In this document: piece after piece, positions 36,829-48,789 of the stretch | Layout of the letters: each line of letters opens with the position of its first letter | How positions within the stretch are numbered: the first letter of the stretch is position 1 | Source of the DNA: Oceaniglobus indicus | Lineage (GTDB): Bacteria > Pseudomonadota > Alphaproteobacteria > Rhodobacterales > Rhodobacteraceae | Length of the DNA: 64,000 nucleotides | Reading direction: 5' to 3' | Assembly: GCF_002751875.1 (NCBI RefSeq) | Contig: NZ_NMZM01000001.1 | Location: 475,514-539,513 of the forward strand | Position numbers and translations under genes: made by a program | The notes under the pieces: model-generated | Told to the model about the DNA's origin: nothing | The model's input: only the letters and a program-made list of their open reading frames with translations | Database searches by the model: none

Positions 36829-37134
36829 GCTTCATCCCCTTTGTCGGCGCCGGCGCGCAGGCGGGCGGCGCGCAGATCCTGCGCCTTGTTGTAGAGGAAC
36901 GTCGCGAAGGTCAGGATCAGCAGGTAATTCGACATCGCCGCCGCCTCGCCCAACTCGCGGAACTCCGACGCGGTGCGATAGATGCGCAGCGACAGGATTT
37001 CCGTCGACGGACCCGGCCCGCCGTTGGTCAGCACCAGCACGACCTCCAGCACCTTGAAGGCATCGATCAGGCGCAACAGGCAGGTGACGATCAGCACCGG
37101 CAGCATCAGCGGCAGCTTGATGTATACGACTCGT
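36825..37134 (-). pseudogene. 5'-truncated sugar ABC transporter permease (MalF/UgpA type)
   Basis: Only the C-terminal ~100 residues of a roughly 300-residue permease remain: YIKLPLMLPVLIVTCLLRLID, then VLVLTNGGPGPSTEILSLRIYRTA and the last helix. Upstream the frame meets a stop at about 37135, exactly where LacI-type sequence begins on the other strand. The missing N-terminal two thirds and the original promoter region were lost in a deletion. It overlaps the MalG-type fragment by 4 bp, as in an intact operon. Confidence 0.75.
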
Positions 37135-37137
37135 TAG

Positions 37138-37740
37138 AGCGGTGAGCGCTCGATCGTCCTGCGCGATATCGCCGAACGGCTCGCCGTGTCGATGATGACC
37201 GTGTCGCGCGCCCTGCGCGGTGTCGAAGGCGTGTCGGCCGCGCGCCGTGCCGAGATCGTCGAGCTTGCCCGGCGGCTGCATTACGTCCCGAACTCGAACG
37301 CGCGGTCGCTGGCGGCGGAACATGTTGCGGCGCTGGGCTATCGGCGTCCCGCGTTCGTCGGCGCGCCGCGCGGGCGAGACATGCGGGCCGAGGGCCGGCT
37401 GGCCGGGTTGCGCGCCGTGTTCGGCGATACCGGGCGCATCCCCGTCGCCCGCCCTGCATCGCTGAACGAGGCCGGGTTCGACGGGGCCGAAGCCCTGTTG
37501 AACGGCACGCGACCGGATGTGATCTTCTTTCTCAACGATATCGGCATCGTCGGCTTCAACGGTCTCGGTCTGACGCGGGTGCTGGAACAATCCCTGACCA
37601 CGGTGATCACGCCGCGCCGGCAGTTGGGGATGCTGGGCGCGCGCAGCCTGCTGGCCCGGATCAACGGCGCCCGGGGCAAGCGGGCGCAATGCCTGCCCGC
37701 CCGGCTGCACCGCGGCGAGACGACGATGCGCCAGGCCTGA
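37138..37740 (+). pseudogene. LacI-family regulator with lost start and internal deletions
   Basis: The frame opens after a TAG at 37135. IVLRDIAERLAVSMMTVSRALRG (HTH) and HYVPNSNARSLAAE are canonical LacI N-terminal sequence but no start codon precedes them (a GTG at 37186 is inside the HTH). After SLAAE the text jumps to LGYRRPAFVGAPRGRDMRAEGRLAGLRAVF, skipping roughly 100 residues. After DVIFFLND it jumps to IGIVGFNGLGLT, skipping about 20. Both jumps keep frame. The product could not be a normal repressor. Confidence 0.75.
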
Positions 37741-38421
37741 CCGGTGACGCCGCACCACATCTTGTGGCCCGCTGGCGTCGGGCGTCCGCTGGCGTCGCCA
37801 CCGGCGTCTGCGCCACAAGCGGGCCGATCCGAATGAAGGATTGCGACGCTGCGGACCCCGGCCCGCACCCGCGTCGCGAGAATCGCATATCACCGATTCG
37901 CGCCCAGGGAGTGGATTCGCCCGACGCCATCCCTTGTTGTTGCTCTGGCCGCCACACCACCAGATCTAGTGCTTTTTTCGCCGATGCCCGAAACGTCCAC
38001 CGCCGCCCGGCCCGCCGATCTGATGCACCTGTGTGCCAATCGGACTAACCCCGCCGAGATGCGACACTTTTTTGCGATCCCCGATCTGTGGATGGTTCGG
38101 GTATGAATCGGGGATCGATTTTGCGCGCTGACGGCTGGGTGGCCTTTGGAAATCGTCAACCGGATTATTCCCTCCAAACGGGGAAAAAAGGATTGACCAT
38201 TTCGGTCCAGATACGTCAGTTTGTGCAGGCCGACAGCAGCGATACAACATGTTGTGGGATCGCCTGACCTTGGGACAATTCGGAACCGCCAGATCACGTC
38301 GCATCGGGATGTATGCGACGCGGGTTGGTTCCGTTCGTCACGGGGCATCGGCCAGTATTAGTGTCGGACGGCAACGATCGTCCGGCGGGTAATTTCGACA
38401 CGGCATACGGGACAGACACAG
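37741..38421. other. 681-bp non-coding region upstream of nrdJ
   Basis: No gene supported. It holds an almost perfect 14-bp palindrome CACCAGATCTAGTG (37958-37971), which resembles the NrdR box of ribonucleotide reductase promoters (inverted repeat with TAG/CTA core), followed by CTTTTTTCG. Further on an 11-bp perfect inverted repeat CGATCCCCGAT/ATCGGGGATCG (38075-38085, 38107-38117) with a 21-nt loop is followed by ATTTT. Whether the latter is a terminator for upstream transcription or part of nrdJ control is open. Confidence 0.5.
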
Positions 38422-41400
38422 ATGAAGATCGAGCGCAGGTTCACCAAGGCAGGCAACGACGCGGACGCGGGCGCATATGGCGCGCTGGACTTCACCACCG
38501 TGACGTCGGAGATTCGCAATCCCGACGGAACGATCGTGTTCCGCAACGATTCGGTCGAAGTGCCGACAACCTGGAGCCAGGTGGCCAGCGACGTCATCGC
38601 ACAGAAGTATTTCCGCAAGGCCGGCGTGCCGGCGGTGCTGAAGAAAGTCCGTGAAAAGGACGTGCCCGAATTCCTGTGGCGGTCGGTCCCCGACGAGGAC
38701 GCGCTGGCCAAGCTGCCCGAAAAAGCCCGATTTGTCGGCGAAACCTCGTCGCGCCAAGTGTTCGACCGCCTGGCCGGGGCCTGGGCCTATTGGGGCTGGA
38801 AGGGCGGATACTTCACGACCGAGGCCGACGCACGGGCCTATTACGACGAAATGCGCTTCATGCTGGCCACCCAGAAGGCCGCGCCGAACAGTCCGCAATG
38901 GTTCAACACCGGCCTGCACTGGGCCTATGGCATCGACGGCCCGGCCCAGGGCCATTACTATGTCGACTTCAAGACCGGCAAGCTGACCAAGTCCAAGTCG
39001 TCCTATGAGCATCCCCAGCCCCACGCCTGCTTCATCCAGTCGGTCGCCGATGACCTGGTGAACGACGGCGGCATCATGGACCTGTGGGTGCGCGAGGCGC
39101 GGCTGTTCAAATACGGATCCGGCACCGGCACCAACTTCTCGTCCCTGCGCGGCGAGGGCGAAAAGCTGTCGGGCGGCGGAAAATCGTCGGGCCTGATGGG
39201 CTTCCTGAAGATCGGCGACCGCGCGGCGGGCGCGATCAAGTCGGGCGGCACCACGCGGCGCGCGGCGAAGATGGTGATCGTCGATGCGGATCACCCGGAT
39301 ATCGAGGATTTCATCAACTGGAAGGTGATCGAGGAACAGAAGGTCGCGTCGATCGTCGCCGGATCGAAGATGCACGAGCAGAAGCTGAACGCCCTGTTCG
39401 CCGCGATCAAGGCCTGGGACGGCGTTCAGGCCGACGCCTATGATCCTGCGAAGAACGACAGCCTGAAGGCCGCGATCAAGGATGCCAAGAAGGTCGCGAT
39501 CCCCGAAACCTACGTCAAGCGCGTGCTGGATTATGCCCGCCAGGGCCACACCAGCATCGAATTTCCGACCTATGACACCGATTGGGATTCCGAAGCCTAT
39601 TCGTCGGTGTCGGGTCAGAACTCGAACAACTCGATCCGCGTCACCGACGCGTTTCTGAAGGCCGTGGAAACCGATGGCGACTGGGATCTGATCAACCGCA
39701 AGGACGGCAAGGTCGCCCGCACCATCAAGGCGCGCGATCTGTGGGAACAGGTGGGCCATGCGGCTTGGGCCTGCGCCGATCCGGGCATCCAGTATCACGA
39801 CACGGTCAACGACTGGCACACCTGCCCCGAAGACGGTGCGATCCGCGGATCGAACCCGTGCAGCGAATACATGTTCCTGGACGACACCGCCTGCAACCTG
39901 GCGTCGATGAACCTGCTGACGTTCCTCAAGGACGGCACGTTCCAGGCCGAGGATTACATGCACGCCACGCGCCTGTGGACCGTGACCCTGGAAATCAGCG
40001 TGACCATGGCGCAGTTCCCGTCAAAAGAGATTGCGCAGCGGTCGTATGACTTCCGCACGCTCGGCCTTGGCTATGCCAACATCGGCGGGCTGCTGATGAA
40101 CATGGGTCACGGATACGACAGCGACGAGGGCCGCGCCCTGTGCGGTGCGCTGACCGCGATCCTGACCGGTGTGTCCTATGCCACCAGCGCCGAAATGGCG
40201 GCCGAATTGGGCGCCTTCCCCGGCTATGCCAAGAACGCCGAGCACATGCTGCGCGTCATCCGCAACCACCGCAACGCGGCCCACGGCCGGACCGACGGCT
40301 ATGAAAAGCTGGCGACCAAACCCGTCGCGCTGGACCACGGCAATTGTCCCGACGGGCGGCTGGTCGAACTGGCCACCGGCGCCTGGGACGAGGCGCTGCG
40401 TCTTGGCGAAAAGCACGGATACCGCAACGCGCAGGTGTCCGTCGTGGCCCCGACGGGCACCATCGGCCTGGTCATGGATTGTGACACCACGGGGATCGAG
40501 CCGGACTTTGCGCTGGTGAAGTTCAAGAAGCTGGCCGGCGGCGGATATTTCAAGATCATCAACCGCTCGGTGCCCGCGGCGCTGGAAAACCTCGGCTATG
40601 GTTCGGCCCATATCGAGGAGATCATCAGCTATGCCGTCGGGCACGGCTCGATCGGGAACGCGCCGGGAATCAACCACACGGCGCTGATCGGCCACGGCTT
40701 CGGCCAGGCGGAAATCGCCAAGGTCGAGGCGGCGCTGCCGTCGGCCTTCGACATCCGCTTCGTGTTCAACCAGTGGACCCTGGGCGAGGAATTCTGCCGC
40801 GAGACGCTGGGCATCCCCGCCGAAAAGCTGGCCGATCCCGCGTTCGATCTGCTCCGCTCGCTCGGGTTCACCAAGGGCGACATCGAAGCGGCCAACGATC
40901 ACGTCTGCGGCACGATGACCCTGGAAGGCGCGCCGCACCTGAAGGAAGAACACTATCACATCTTCGACTGTGCCAATCCCTGCGGCAAGAAGGGCAAGCG
41001 TTTCCTGTCGGTCGACAGCCACATCCACATGATGGCGGCGGCGCAGAGCTTCATCTCGGGCGCGATCTCCAAGACGATCAACATGCCCAACGACGCCACC
41101 ATCGAGGATTGCCAGCGCGCCTATGAACTGTCGTGGTCGCTGGGCGTGAAGGCCAATGCGCTCTATCGTGACGGCTCCAAACTCAGCCAGCCGCTGGCCG
41201 CTGCCCTGGTCGAGGACGACGACGAGGCGGAAGAGATCCTGGCCAACGGATCGGACCGCGAAAAGGCCATCGTTCTGGCCGAGAAGGTGGTCGAGAAGGT
41301 GATCATCAAGGAGGTCGCCAAGGGTCGTGACAAGATGCCCCAGCGGCGTCGCGGCTATACCCAGAAGGCCATCGTCGGCGGCCACAAGGTGTATCTGCGC

Positions 41401-42087
41401 ACCGGCGAATACCAGGACGGCAAGCTGGGCGAGATCTTCATCGACATGCACAAGGAAGGTGCCGGTTTCCGCGCGATGATGAACAACTTCGCCATCGCGG
41501 TGTCGGTGGGCCTGCAATACGGCGTGCCGCTGGATGAATTCGTCGATGCCTTCACCTTCACCAAGTTCGAACCGGCCGGCATGGTGCAGGGCAACGAGAC
41601 GATCAAGAACGCCACGTCGATCCTGGATTACGTGTTCCGCGAGCTGGCCGTGTCGTATCTGGACCGCACGGACCTGGCCCATGTCCAACCCACCGGCGCG
41701 ACCTTCGACGATATCGGACGCGGCGAACAGGAAGGCGTGCGCAACTTCGTGCCCGTCGAAGGGTCGGCCGCGTCGTCCCCGCTCGAGGTGCTGCGTCAGG
41801 TCGCCTCGACCGGATACCTGCGCAATCGTCCGCCGTCGGATTTCCGGGTGGTTCAGGGCGGCATCGCCACGCTGGAACAGGGCGGCCAGGCCGTGGCCAC
41901 GATCGAGACCCGCGAAACCGAGGTCAGAACCACGCCGGTGTCCGCCACCTCCATGGACCCCCGCGTCAAGGCCAAGATGCAGGGATACGAGGGCGAGGCC
42001 TGCGGCGAATGCGGCAACTATACGCTGGTGCGCAACGGCACCTGCATGAAGTGCAACACCTGCGGTGGCACAAGCGGCTGTAGCTGA
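38422..42087 (+). CDS. nrdJ: Adenosylcobalamin-dependent (class II) ribonucleoside-diphosphate reductase
   Basis: 1221-residue class II ribonucleotide reductase making deoxyribonucleotides with a B12-generated thiyl radical. [21 protein letters not shown] carries Asn478, Cys480 and Glu482, matching the Asn-Cys-Glu active-site triad of the family. Earlier come [15 protein letters not shown] and [13 protein letters not shown] (substrate and effector region), later [25 protein letters not shown] long C-terminal part ends in [29 protein letters not shown], a cysteine-rich zinc-ribbon and redox tail that re-reduces the active site. It requires B12 and no oxygen. Stand-alone gene. Confidence 0.97.
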   Translation: MKIERRFTKAGNDADAGAYGALDFTTVTSEIRNPDGTIVFRNDSVEVPTTWSQVASDVIAQKYFRKAGVPAVLKKVREKDVPEFLWRSVPDEDALAKLPEKARFVGETSSRQVFDRLAGAWAYWGWKGGYFTTEADARAYYDEMRFMLATQKAAPNSPQWFNTGLHWAYGIDGPAQGHYYVDFKTGKLTKSKSSYEHPQPHACFIQSVADDLVNDGGIMDLWVREARLFKYGSGTGTNFSSLRGEGEKLSGGGKSSGLMGFLKIGDRAAGAIKSGGTTRRAAKMVIVDADHPDIEDFINWKVIEEQKVASIVAGSKMHEQKLNALFAAIKAWDGVQADAYDPAKNDSLKAAIKDAKKVAIPETYVKRVLDYARQGHTSIEFPTYDTDWDSEAYSSVSGQNSNNSIRVTDAFLKAVETDGDWDLINRKDGKVARTIKARDLWEQVGHAAWACADPGIQYHDTVNDWHTCPEDGAIRGSNPCSEYMFLDDTACNLASMNLLTFLKDGTFQAEDYMHATRLWTVTLEISVTMAQFPSKEIAQRSYDFRTLGLGYANIGGLLMNMGHGYDSDEGRALCGALTAILTGVSYATSAEMAAELGAFPGYAKNAEHMLRVIRNHRNAAHGRTDGYEKLATKPVALDHGNCPDGRLVELATGAWDEALRLGEKHGYRNAQVSVVAPTGTIGLVMDCDTTGIEPDFALVKFKKLAGGGYFKIINRSVPAALENLGYGSAHIEEIISYAVGHGSIGNAPGINHTALIGHGFGQAEIAKVEAALPSAFDIRFVFNQWTLGEEFCRETLGIPAEKLADPAFDLLRSLGFTKGDIEAANDHVCGTMTLEGAPHLKEEHYHIFDCANPCGKKGKRFLSVDSHIHMMAAAQSFISGAISKTINMPNDATIEDCQRAYELSWSLGVKANALYRDGSKLSQPLAAALVEDDDEAEEILANGSDREKAIVLAEKVVEKVIIKEVAKGRDKMPQRRRGYTQKAIVGGHKVYLRTGEYQDGKLGEIFIDMHKEGAGFRAMMNNFAIAVSVGLQYGVPLDEFVDAFTFTKFEPAGMVQGNETIKNATSILDYVFRELAVSYLDRTDLAHVQPTGATFDDIGRGEQEGVRNFVPVEGSAASSPLEVLRQVASTGYLRNRPPSDFRVVQGGIATLEQGGQAVATIETRETEVRTTPVSATSMDPRVKAKMQGYEGEACGECGNYTLVRNGTCMKCNTCGGTSGCS

Positions 42088-42188
42088 ACGGCGACGTTTC
42101 GCCCCTGCCCCCGGGTCGTGCGCGACGCAGGCGGCAAGGGCAGAACGGGACCGGTCATTCGGCCGCACCAGATTGCAGCAGATCCCAC

Positions 42189-42218
42189 GGGGCGTCCTTT
42201 GCGGCGCCCCTATCTTTT
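42189..42218 (+). terminator. Candidate rho-independent terminator of nrdJ
   Basis: GGGGCG (42189-42194) and CGCCCC (42205-42210) form a 6-bp stem with a 10-nt loop, followed by TATCTTTT. About 100 bp after the nrdJ stop; nothing else is coded between. Confidence 0.55.
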
Positions 42219-42363
42219 CGGAACCGGCCCCTGGTTGCGGATCGGTTCCATCAATGCCGTATGGGTTTGATGGGCCGCGAAAACGCCACGGCGAAATCAT
42301 CGGCCTTCGCGGAGTCGCGCATGCGCCGGCGTTAGGGGGTGGATCTGAGGAGTTTCGATGAAA

Positions 42364-42440
42364 TGGCGGTCCCAGCTGGATTCGAACCAGCGACCTCTCG
42401 CTTCGGAGGCGAGCACTCTATCCAGCTGAGCTATGGGACC
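42364..42440 (-). tRNA. tRNA-Arg(CCG)
   Basis: Reading the minus strand: acceptor GGTCCCA/TGGGACC, D-arm GCTCAGCTGGATAGAGT, anticodon stem CTCGC/GCGAG with loop CTCCGAA (anticodon CCG), T-arm GCTGGTTCGAATCCAGC and an encoded GCCA end. 77 nt. Confidence 0.97.
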
Positions 42441-42631
42441 ATCTGTTCAGGCGTTTCGGGTGACATTGCACCCACGCACCGAGTTTCATCTTGCCTTCCA
42501 ACAGGTTGCGGTCGTCTCTTCGTGCGGATCACACCGTGTCTTGCACAAGAAGCAACCGAACATCACTTAACGACGTCTCTATAATGCGGGGTGGGTCGCG
42601 TCGCAATGATGAAATTGGCCCACGGGGGCCG

Positions 42632-43852
<1,221 letters not shown>

Positions 43853-43855
43853 GGA

Positions 43856-44446
43856 TCACACCATTCCCGGAATCGTCACGCCCACCAGCGTCAGCAAAAG
43901 CGAAAGACCGAACGCGGCGCCGAAACTGGTGGCGATGATCATGGCGAACACCTTGCCCAGCGACGTGAAACCATGGACGGTCGCAATGAAATGGGTCAGC
44001 AGCCACAGGAAGGCGACCAGCCCGAAGATGCCCACCAGCCAGGCGATCGCCGGCAGAATCAGCATCGACACCGTCTGAACCACCTGCAGGCAGACCATGA
44101 TGAACTGCAACCACACCACGGCAACCAGCCCGTCCTGAAACCGGCCCGTGCCGCCCATGGCCCGCCCGACCCAGAAGATGGCGAACACCATGGCGATCAG
44201 CAGGGACAACTGGATCAGGCCCATGGTCAGCGGCGGTATCACGAACACGCCCTCGGGCACGTCGACGGCACTGAGCATGATGAAATTCGTCGCTTCGGCC
44301 AGCAGGATCGAGATCACGACCACCAGCGTCAGCGCCTGCCACAACACGGCGCGCGACAGGTTCATATCCATCAGGCGTCGCGCCACGTCGGCCGGCGTTC
44401 TGAACGTCTGTGCCGCCATGGGCAGCAGGACAGAAAGGCTCATCAT
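43856..44446 (-). CDS. YIP1-family membrane protein in suf operon
   Basis: 196 residues, mostly hydrophobic, with about five membrane segments (LTLVVVISILLAEATNFIML, PPLTMGLIQLSLLIAMVFAIFWVG, VVWLQFIMVCLQVVQTVSMLIL, LVGIFGLVAFLWLLTHFIA and the C-terminal helix) and the YIP1-type GGTGRFQDGL loop. It overlaps the neighbouring YIP1-like gene by 4 bp. Its role in Fe-S metabolism is unknown; the placement between sufD and sufS is conserved in this bacterial group as far as I recall. Confidence 0.75.
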   Translation of the reverse strand: MMSLSVLLPMAAQTFRTPADVARRLMDMNLSRAVLWQALTLVVVISILLAEATNFIMLSAVDVPEGVFVIPPLTMGLIQLSLLIAMVFAIFWVGRAMGGTGRFQDGLVAVVWLQFIMVCLQVVQTVSMLILPAIAWLVGIFGLVAFLWLLTHFIATVHGFTSLGKVFAMIIATSFGAAFGLSLLLTLVGVTIPGMV

Positions 44447-44934
44447 GTGTCGGCTTCGCCCTTTTCAACGGCCAGAAGGCCCAGCAACCAGATCGCGAGA
44501 AACGCACCGAACGCAACGATCCCGGTGACGCTCATCGCCGGTCCGGGCCCGATGAACCCCGCGACAAGACCCCAGAGCAGCCACAGCGGCGACGCTGCCA
44601 GCAACGCCCAGAACAACGCGATACGCGCGCCGTACCAATCGCCCTGCCCGCCCATCGTGCGCGCCATCAGATGCGTCACTGCCGCCAGCCCGTAAAGGAA
44701 AAGCGGCGCAATGAAAAGCCAACCCATCAGCGCACCCGCCAGAAGGGGCTCGATCGGCTGACCGCTCAGGAACGCCTCACGCGACAGGCGGGGCCATTGC
44801 GCCACGAAGATCAGCCCGCAGGCCAGCATCAGCGTGACCAGCGCACGATCCTCGCGCGGGCGTCCGGCGGCCCGGCGCCGCACGACTGCGCCGGGCCGCC
44901 GGTAACTGGCGACAATGTCGCGGGTCAGCGCCAA
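44443..44934 (-). CDS. Second small YIP1-like membrane protein in suf operon
   Basis: 163 residues with four to five hydrophobic segments (LVTLMLACGLIFVAQWP, PLLAGALMGWLFIAPLFLYGLAAVTHLMA and further helices) and a MGGQGDWYGAR loop that parallels the GGTGRFQDGL loop of its neighbour, suggesting that the pair are paralogues. Located 3 bp after sufD. Function unknown. Confidence 0.7.
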   Translation of the reverse strand: MALTRDIVASYRRPGAVVRRRAAGRPREDRALVTLMLACGLIFVAQWPRLSREAFLSGQPIEPLLAGALMGWLFIAPLFLYGLAAVTHLMARTMGGQGDWYGARIALFWALLAASPLWLLWGLVAGFIGPGPAMSVTGIVAFGAFLAIWLLGLLAVEKGEADT

Positions 44935-44937
44935 GGA

Positions 44938-46221
44938 TCAGCGCCGCCGCGCCAGCCAGGCCTGAAGCCGGGTCAGAAGATCGTCGGCGATGGCCTCGCT
45001 GTCGATCTCGGCGATCGCCTCGGCCAGGAACGACAGCACAAGCAGGTCTTCGGCGTCGGCACGCGGCACCCCGCGCGAGCGCAGATAGAACAGCGCCGTC
45101 TCGTCGATCGCCCCGGTGGTCGAACCGTGCGAACAGGCCACATCGTCGGCATAGATCTCAAGCTCGGGCTTGGCCAGGAACTGACTGTCATCATCCAGCA
45201 GCAGCGCCTGACTGATCTGATAGCCGTCGGTCTTCTGGGCGCCTTCCTTGACCAGGATCTTGCCTTGGAACACGCCGGTGGCACCGTTGCGCAGCACCTT
45301 CTTGAACACCTGCCGGCTTTCGCAATGCAGGGAATCGTGGGTGATGAACACGGTGTCGTCATGGTGGAAATCACCATCCCCCACGGCCGCACCCGCGACA
45401 TGGGCGATGGCATTGTCACTGGTCAGCTCGATCACGCATTCATTGCGCGTCAGCACGCCGTTCATCGTCAGGGTGAACGACTTGAACGCCGACTCCTCGC
45501 CGAGGCGGGCGAACATGTGCGTTGCCGTGCGCAATTCGTGATCACGCCCTTGCGCACGCACATGGTTGAACGTGCCCTTGTCCGCGATGTCGACCTCGGT
45601 CACACCGTTGAAGCGTGCGGCCACCGGCCCGGTTTCCAATACGGTGAGCGACGCCCCCGACTCGACCCGGATGCAGTGATGCAGGATCGCGTCCGACGCG
45701 GTGTCGGCGTGGCGATAGATCAACGCGACCGGCCGCTCGGCCTTGCCCGTGGCGCGGATTACCAGACCGTCGGTGGCGAACGCGGTGTTCAGCGCGGCCA
45801 GGGGTCGTGCGACAGGATCCTGGCCCTTCGCCTCGAGCACGCCGAAGATATCCTTGGCCCAGTGGATGTCGGTGCCCGACACGACACTCAGCCGCTCGAT
45901 CTCGACACCGGCCAGCGCCGGATCGTCCGACGCATCGGCATCGAAAACGCCATCGACGAAATACAGCTTCACGCTGTCGATACCATCGAAGACCGGGCTT
46001 TCATCCGTCTCGAACACGGCCGCCTCGGGCGTCTCGGGCGCCGTCAGCGTATCGGGCCGCGTGTATTTCCAATATTCATCACGCCGCGACGGCAGGCCCA
46101 TGGCACGCACCCGCGCCAGGGCTTGCGTGCGCGCATCGCTGGCCCACTTCCCGCCCTCGGGCAGGGTCAGACCGGCCAGCCGCGCCTCGGTCGCGTCAAG
46201 TTTCGCTTGGGGCAAGGCCAT
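44938..46221 (-). CDS. sufD: SufD, Fe-S scaffold complex subunit
   Basis: 427 residues. The C-terminal SufBD beta-helix core is recognisable: RFNGVTEVDIADKGTFNHVRAQG, VIELTSDNAIAHVAGAAVGDGDFHHD, HCESRQVFKKVLRNGATGVFQGKILVKEGAQKTDGYQ and ADDVACSHGSTTGAIDETALFYLRSRG, with the Cys-Ser-His trio of the family. Partners SufB and SufC. The start directly abuts the sufC stop. Confidence 0.95.
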   Translation of the reverse strand: MALPQAKLDATEARLAGLTLPEGGKWASDARTQALARVRAMGLPSRRDEYWKYTRPDTLTAPETPEAAVFETDESPVFDGIDSVKLYFVDGVFDADASDDPALAGVEIERLSVVSGTDIHWAKDIFGVLEAKGQDPVARPLAALNTAFATDGLVIRATGKAERPVALIYRHADTASDAILHHCIRVESGASLTVLETGPVAARFNGVTEVDIADKGTFNHVRAQGRDHELRTATHMFARLGEESAFKSFTLTMNGVLTRNECVIELTSDNAIAHVAGAAVGDGDFHHDDTVFITHDSLHCESRQVFKKVLRNGATGVFQGKILVKEGAQKTDGYQISQALLLDDDSQFLAKPELEIYADDVACSHGSTTGAIDETALFYLRSRGVPRADAEDLLVLSFLAEAIAEIDSEAIADDLLTRLQAWLARRR

Positions 46222-46977
46222 TTATGCACCCTCCGTCAACAGATCCGCGTAGCCGTGGTTTTCAACTTCCAGCGCCAGTTCCGGACCGCCCGTCTTGATG
46301 ATCTTCCCGTCCGACATGATGTGCACGAAGTCGGGTTTGATATGGTCAAGAAGCCGCTGGTAGTGGGTGATCACCAGGAACGACCGGTCGGCCGCGCGCA
46401 GGGCGTTGACCCCGTCCGACACCAGTTTCATCGCGTCGACATCCAACCCCGAATCCGTCTCGTCCAGCACGCACATCTTCGGCTTCAGCATCGCCATCTG
46501 AAGGATCTCGTTGCGCTTCTTTTCACCACCCGAGAAACCGACGTTGACCGGCCGCTTCAGCATGTCGGCGTCGATCTTCAACTCTTTCGCCTGGGCGCGG
46601 ATTTCCTTGAGAAACTCGGTCGACGACATCTCAGCCTCGCCGCGCGCCTTGCGCTGTGCGTTCACCGCGGTGCGCAGGAACGTCATGTTGCCGACACCCG
46701 GAATTTCAACCGGATACTGGAACGCCAGGAACAGGCCTGCGGCGGCGCGTTCTTCCGGCTCCATGTCCAGGATGTCGGCGCCTTCCAGCGCTGCCGACCC
46801 CTCGGTCACCTCGTATCCGTCACGGCCCGACAGCACATAGGACAGCGTCGATTTGCCCGACCCGTTCGGCCCCATGATCGCATGCACTTCGCCGGCGCCG
46901 ATCTCAAGGTCGACACCCTTTAGGATCTGCTTGTCCTCTTCTTCAAGTTTGACGTGCAGGTTGCTGATCTTCAACAT
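46222..46977 (-). CDS. sufC: SufC ATPase
   Basis: 251-residue ABC-type ATPase that drives conformational changes in SufB-SufD. Walker A GPNGSGKSTLSYVLSG, signature FSGGEKKRNEILQMAML (the SufC-specific GGEKKR form), Walker B MCVLDETDSGLDVDA and switch ITHYQRLLD are all present. Located 1 bp from sufD and 51 bp from the small membrane gene. Confidence 0.97.
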   Translation of the reverse strand: MLKISNLHVKLEEEDKQILKGVDLEIGAGEVHAIMGPNGSGKSTLSYVLSGRDGYEVTEGSAALEGADILDMEPEERAAAGLFLAFQYPVEIPGVGNMTFLRTAVNAQRKARGEAEMSSTEFLKEIRAQAKELKIDADMLKRPVNVGFSGGEKKRNEILQMAMLKPKMCVLDETDSGLDVDAMKLVSDGVNALRAADRSFLVITHYQRLLDHIKPDFVHIMSDGKIIKTGGPELALEVENHGYADLLTEGA

Positions 46978-47028
46978 CTTCTCTCGCTTTCGTTCAATCT
47001 GTTCGGGCGCGTGGCCCGGTCATTCATT

Positions 47029-47232
47029 TCACTTGCGTGGTTTCGGAATCCGCCGCGCGATGGCAAGTCCGATCAGGGTGGAGACGATGGCCGCGACCAT
47101 CATCTTCCACACCTCGGCCCCATTCCACCAGGACATCGACACGATCATCCCGATCAGGATGCAGACGCCAACCACCAGCGAAACCAGGAACCGCCGGTTC
47201 TTGGGCGGCCGGATGGGGTCGAGTTCGCTCAC
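47029..47232 (-). CDS. Small two-helix membrane protein between sufB and sufC
   Basis: 67 residues: a short polar N-terminus ([14 protein letters not shown]), then two hydrophobic helices ([22 protein letters not shown] and [19 protein letters not shown]) and a basic tail. No family recognised. The start overlaps the sufB stop by 4 bp, so it is translated with SufB. It may anchor the assembly machinery at the membrane together with the YIP1-like proteins; that is speculation. Confidence 0.7.
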   Translation of the reverse strand: MSELDPIRPPKNRRFLVSLVVGVCILIGMIVSMSWWNGAEVWKMMVAAIVSTLIGLAIARRIPKPRK

Positions 47233-48746
47233 CCCACCGACCCTTCAAGGCTGATCGCCACCAGCTGCTGTGCTTCCATGGCGAATTCCATCGGCAGCGC
47301 CTGGAGCACTTCCTTGCAGAACCCGTTGACCACCAGCGCGACGGCCTCTTCCTCGTCCATTCCGCGCGAGCGGCAATAGAACATCTGGTCGTCGTCCACC
47401 TTCGATGTCGTCGCCTCGTGTTCGACCCGCGACGAATTGTTGCGCACCTCGATATAGGGCACGGTGTGGGCGCCGCATTCCGAGCCGATCAACAGCGAAT
47501 CGCATTGTGTATAGTTGCGCGAATTCTTCGCCTTGGGGTGCATCGACACCAGACCGCGATAGGTGTTCTGCGCCTTGCCCGCCGAAATCCCCTTGGACAC
47601 GATGCGCGACTTGGTGCGCTTGCCCAGATGCACCATCTTGGTGCCGGTATCGGCTTGCTGGTAATTGTTGGCGATGGCGATCGAATAGAACTCGCCTTGG
47701 CTGTCGTCACCGCGCAGGATGCACGACGGATACTTCCACGTCACGGCTGATCCGGTTTCGACCTGCGTCCACATCACCTTGGACCGGTCGCCCCGGCAAT
47801 CGGCGCGCTTGGTCACGAAGTTATAGATGCCGCCCTTGCCGTTTTCGTCGCCCGGATACCAGTTCTGAACCGTCGAATACTTGATCTCGGCGTCGTCCAG
47901 CAAAACCAGTTCGACGACCGCGGCGTGAAGCTGAACGGTGTCGCGCATGGGGGCCGTGCACCCCTCGAGATACGACACATAGGATTCCTTGTCGGCGATG
48001 ATCAGCGTGCGCTCGAACTGTCCGGTATTCTCGGCGTTGATCCGGAAATAGGTGGACAATTCCATGGGGCAACGGACCCCGGGCGGGATGTAGACGAAGG
48101 ATCCATCGGAAAAGACGGCAGAATTGAGTGTCGCAAAGAAGTTGTCCGATGCCGGCACCACCGACCCCAGGTATTTCTTCACCAACTCGGGATGGTCACG
48201 GATCGCATCGGAAATCGAACAGAAGATCACGCCGGCCTTCTTCAGTTCGGCCTGAAAGGTCGTTCCCACCGAGACGGAATCGAACACCGCGTCGACGGCG
48301 ACCTTGCGGTTCTCGTCGACATCCTCGGCGCCCTCGACGCCGGCCAGGATCAACTGCTCCTTCAGCGGGATGCCCAGTTTCTTGTAGGTTTCCAGAAGCT
48401 TGGGGTCGACCTCATCCAGCGACTTAGGCTTCACTTCCATCGACTTCGGACGGGCATAATAGAACTGCTCGTTGTATTCGACGGGCGGATACTTGACCAT
48501 CGACCAGTCCGGCTCGGTCATCTTGACCCAGCGGCGATAGGCATCCAGGCGCCACTCCAGCATCCACTCGGGCTCTTCGTTCTTCTCCGAGATCAGGCGC
48601 ACGATGTCCTCGTTCAGCCCCTTGGGGGCAAAGTCCATCTCGATATCGGTGCTCCAGCCGTGCTTGTAGGTGCCCGACAGCCCCTTGACCGCTTCGACCG
48701 TCTCGCGGTCCACGCCGTCCTTCACATCAGTGTCCATCACGTTCAT
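47229..48746 (-). CDS. sufB: SufB, Fe-S scaffold protein
   Basis: 505 residues with the full SufB signature: [99 protein letters not shown] and [36 protein letters not shown], including cluster-ligand and sulfur-relay cysteines. ATG 48746 lies behind GAAAGGAGAG; a longer frame to 48779 lacks a ribosome site. Confidence 0.97.
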   Translation of the reverse strand: MNVMDTDVKDGVDRETVEAVKGLSGTYKHGWSTDIEMDFAPKGLNEDIVRLISEKNEEPEWMLEWRLDAYRRWVKMTEPDWSMVKYPPVEYNEQFYYARPKSMEVKPKSLDEVDPKLLETYKKLGIPLKEQLILAGVEGAEDVDENRKVAVDAVFDSVSVGTTFQAELKKAGVIFCSISDAIRDHPELVKKYLGSVVPASDNFFATLNSAVFSDGSFVYIPPGVRCPMELSTYFRINAENTGQFERTLIIADKESYVSYLEGCTAPMRDTVQLHAAVVELVLLDDAEIKYSTVQNWYPGDENGKGGIYNFVTKRADCRGDRSKVMWTQVETGSAVTWKYPSCILRGDDSQGEFYSIAIANNYQQADTGTKMVHLGKRTKSRIVSKGISAGKAQNTYRGLVSMHPKAKNSRNYTQCDSLLIGSECGAHTVPYIEVRNNSSRVEHEATTSKVDDDQMFYCRSRGMDEEEAVALVVNGFCKEVLQALPMEFAMEAQQLVAISLEGSVG

Positions 48747-48789
48747 GTCGCTCTCCTTTCGGGATCGGTCCCGTCGCAATCCATCGGCT

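Noticed and set aside
40021..42300. A 759-codon open frame on the minus strand opposite nrdJ
   Set aside because: Fully antisense to nrdJ, no recognisable domain, no ribosome site; shadow frame.
42580..42585. A TATAAT hexamer on the plus strand
   Set aside because: No matching -35 at normal spacing and no gene downstream on that strand.
44410..46923. An 837-codon open frame on the plus strand opposite sufC, sufD and the YIP1-like gene
   Set aside because: It is antisense to well-supported suf genes, has low-complexity Arg/His/Gln-rich sequence and no motif; it is a shadow caused by high GC at codon position 3.
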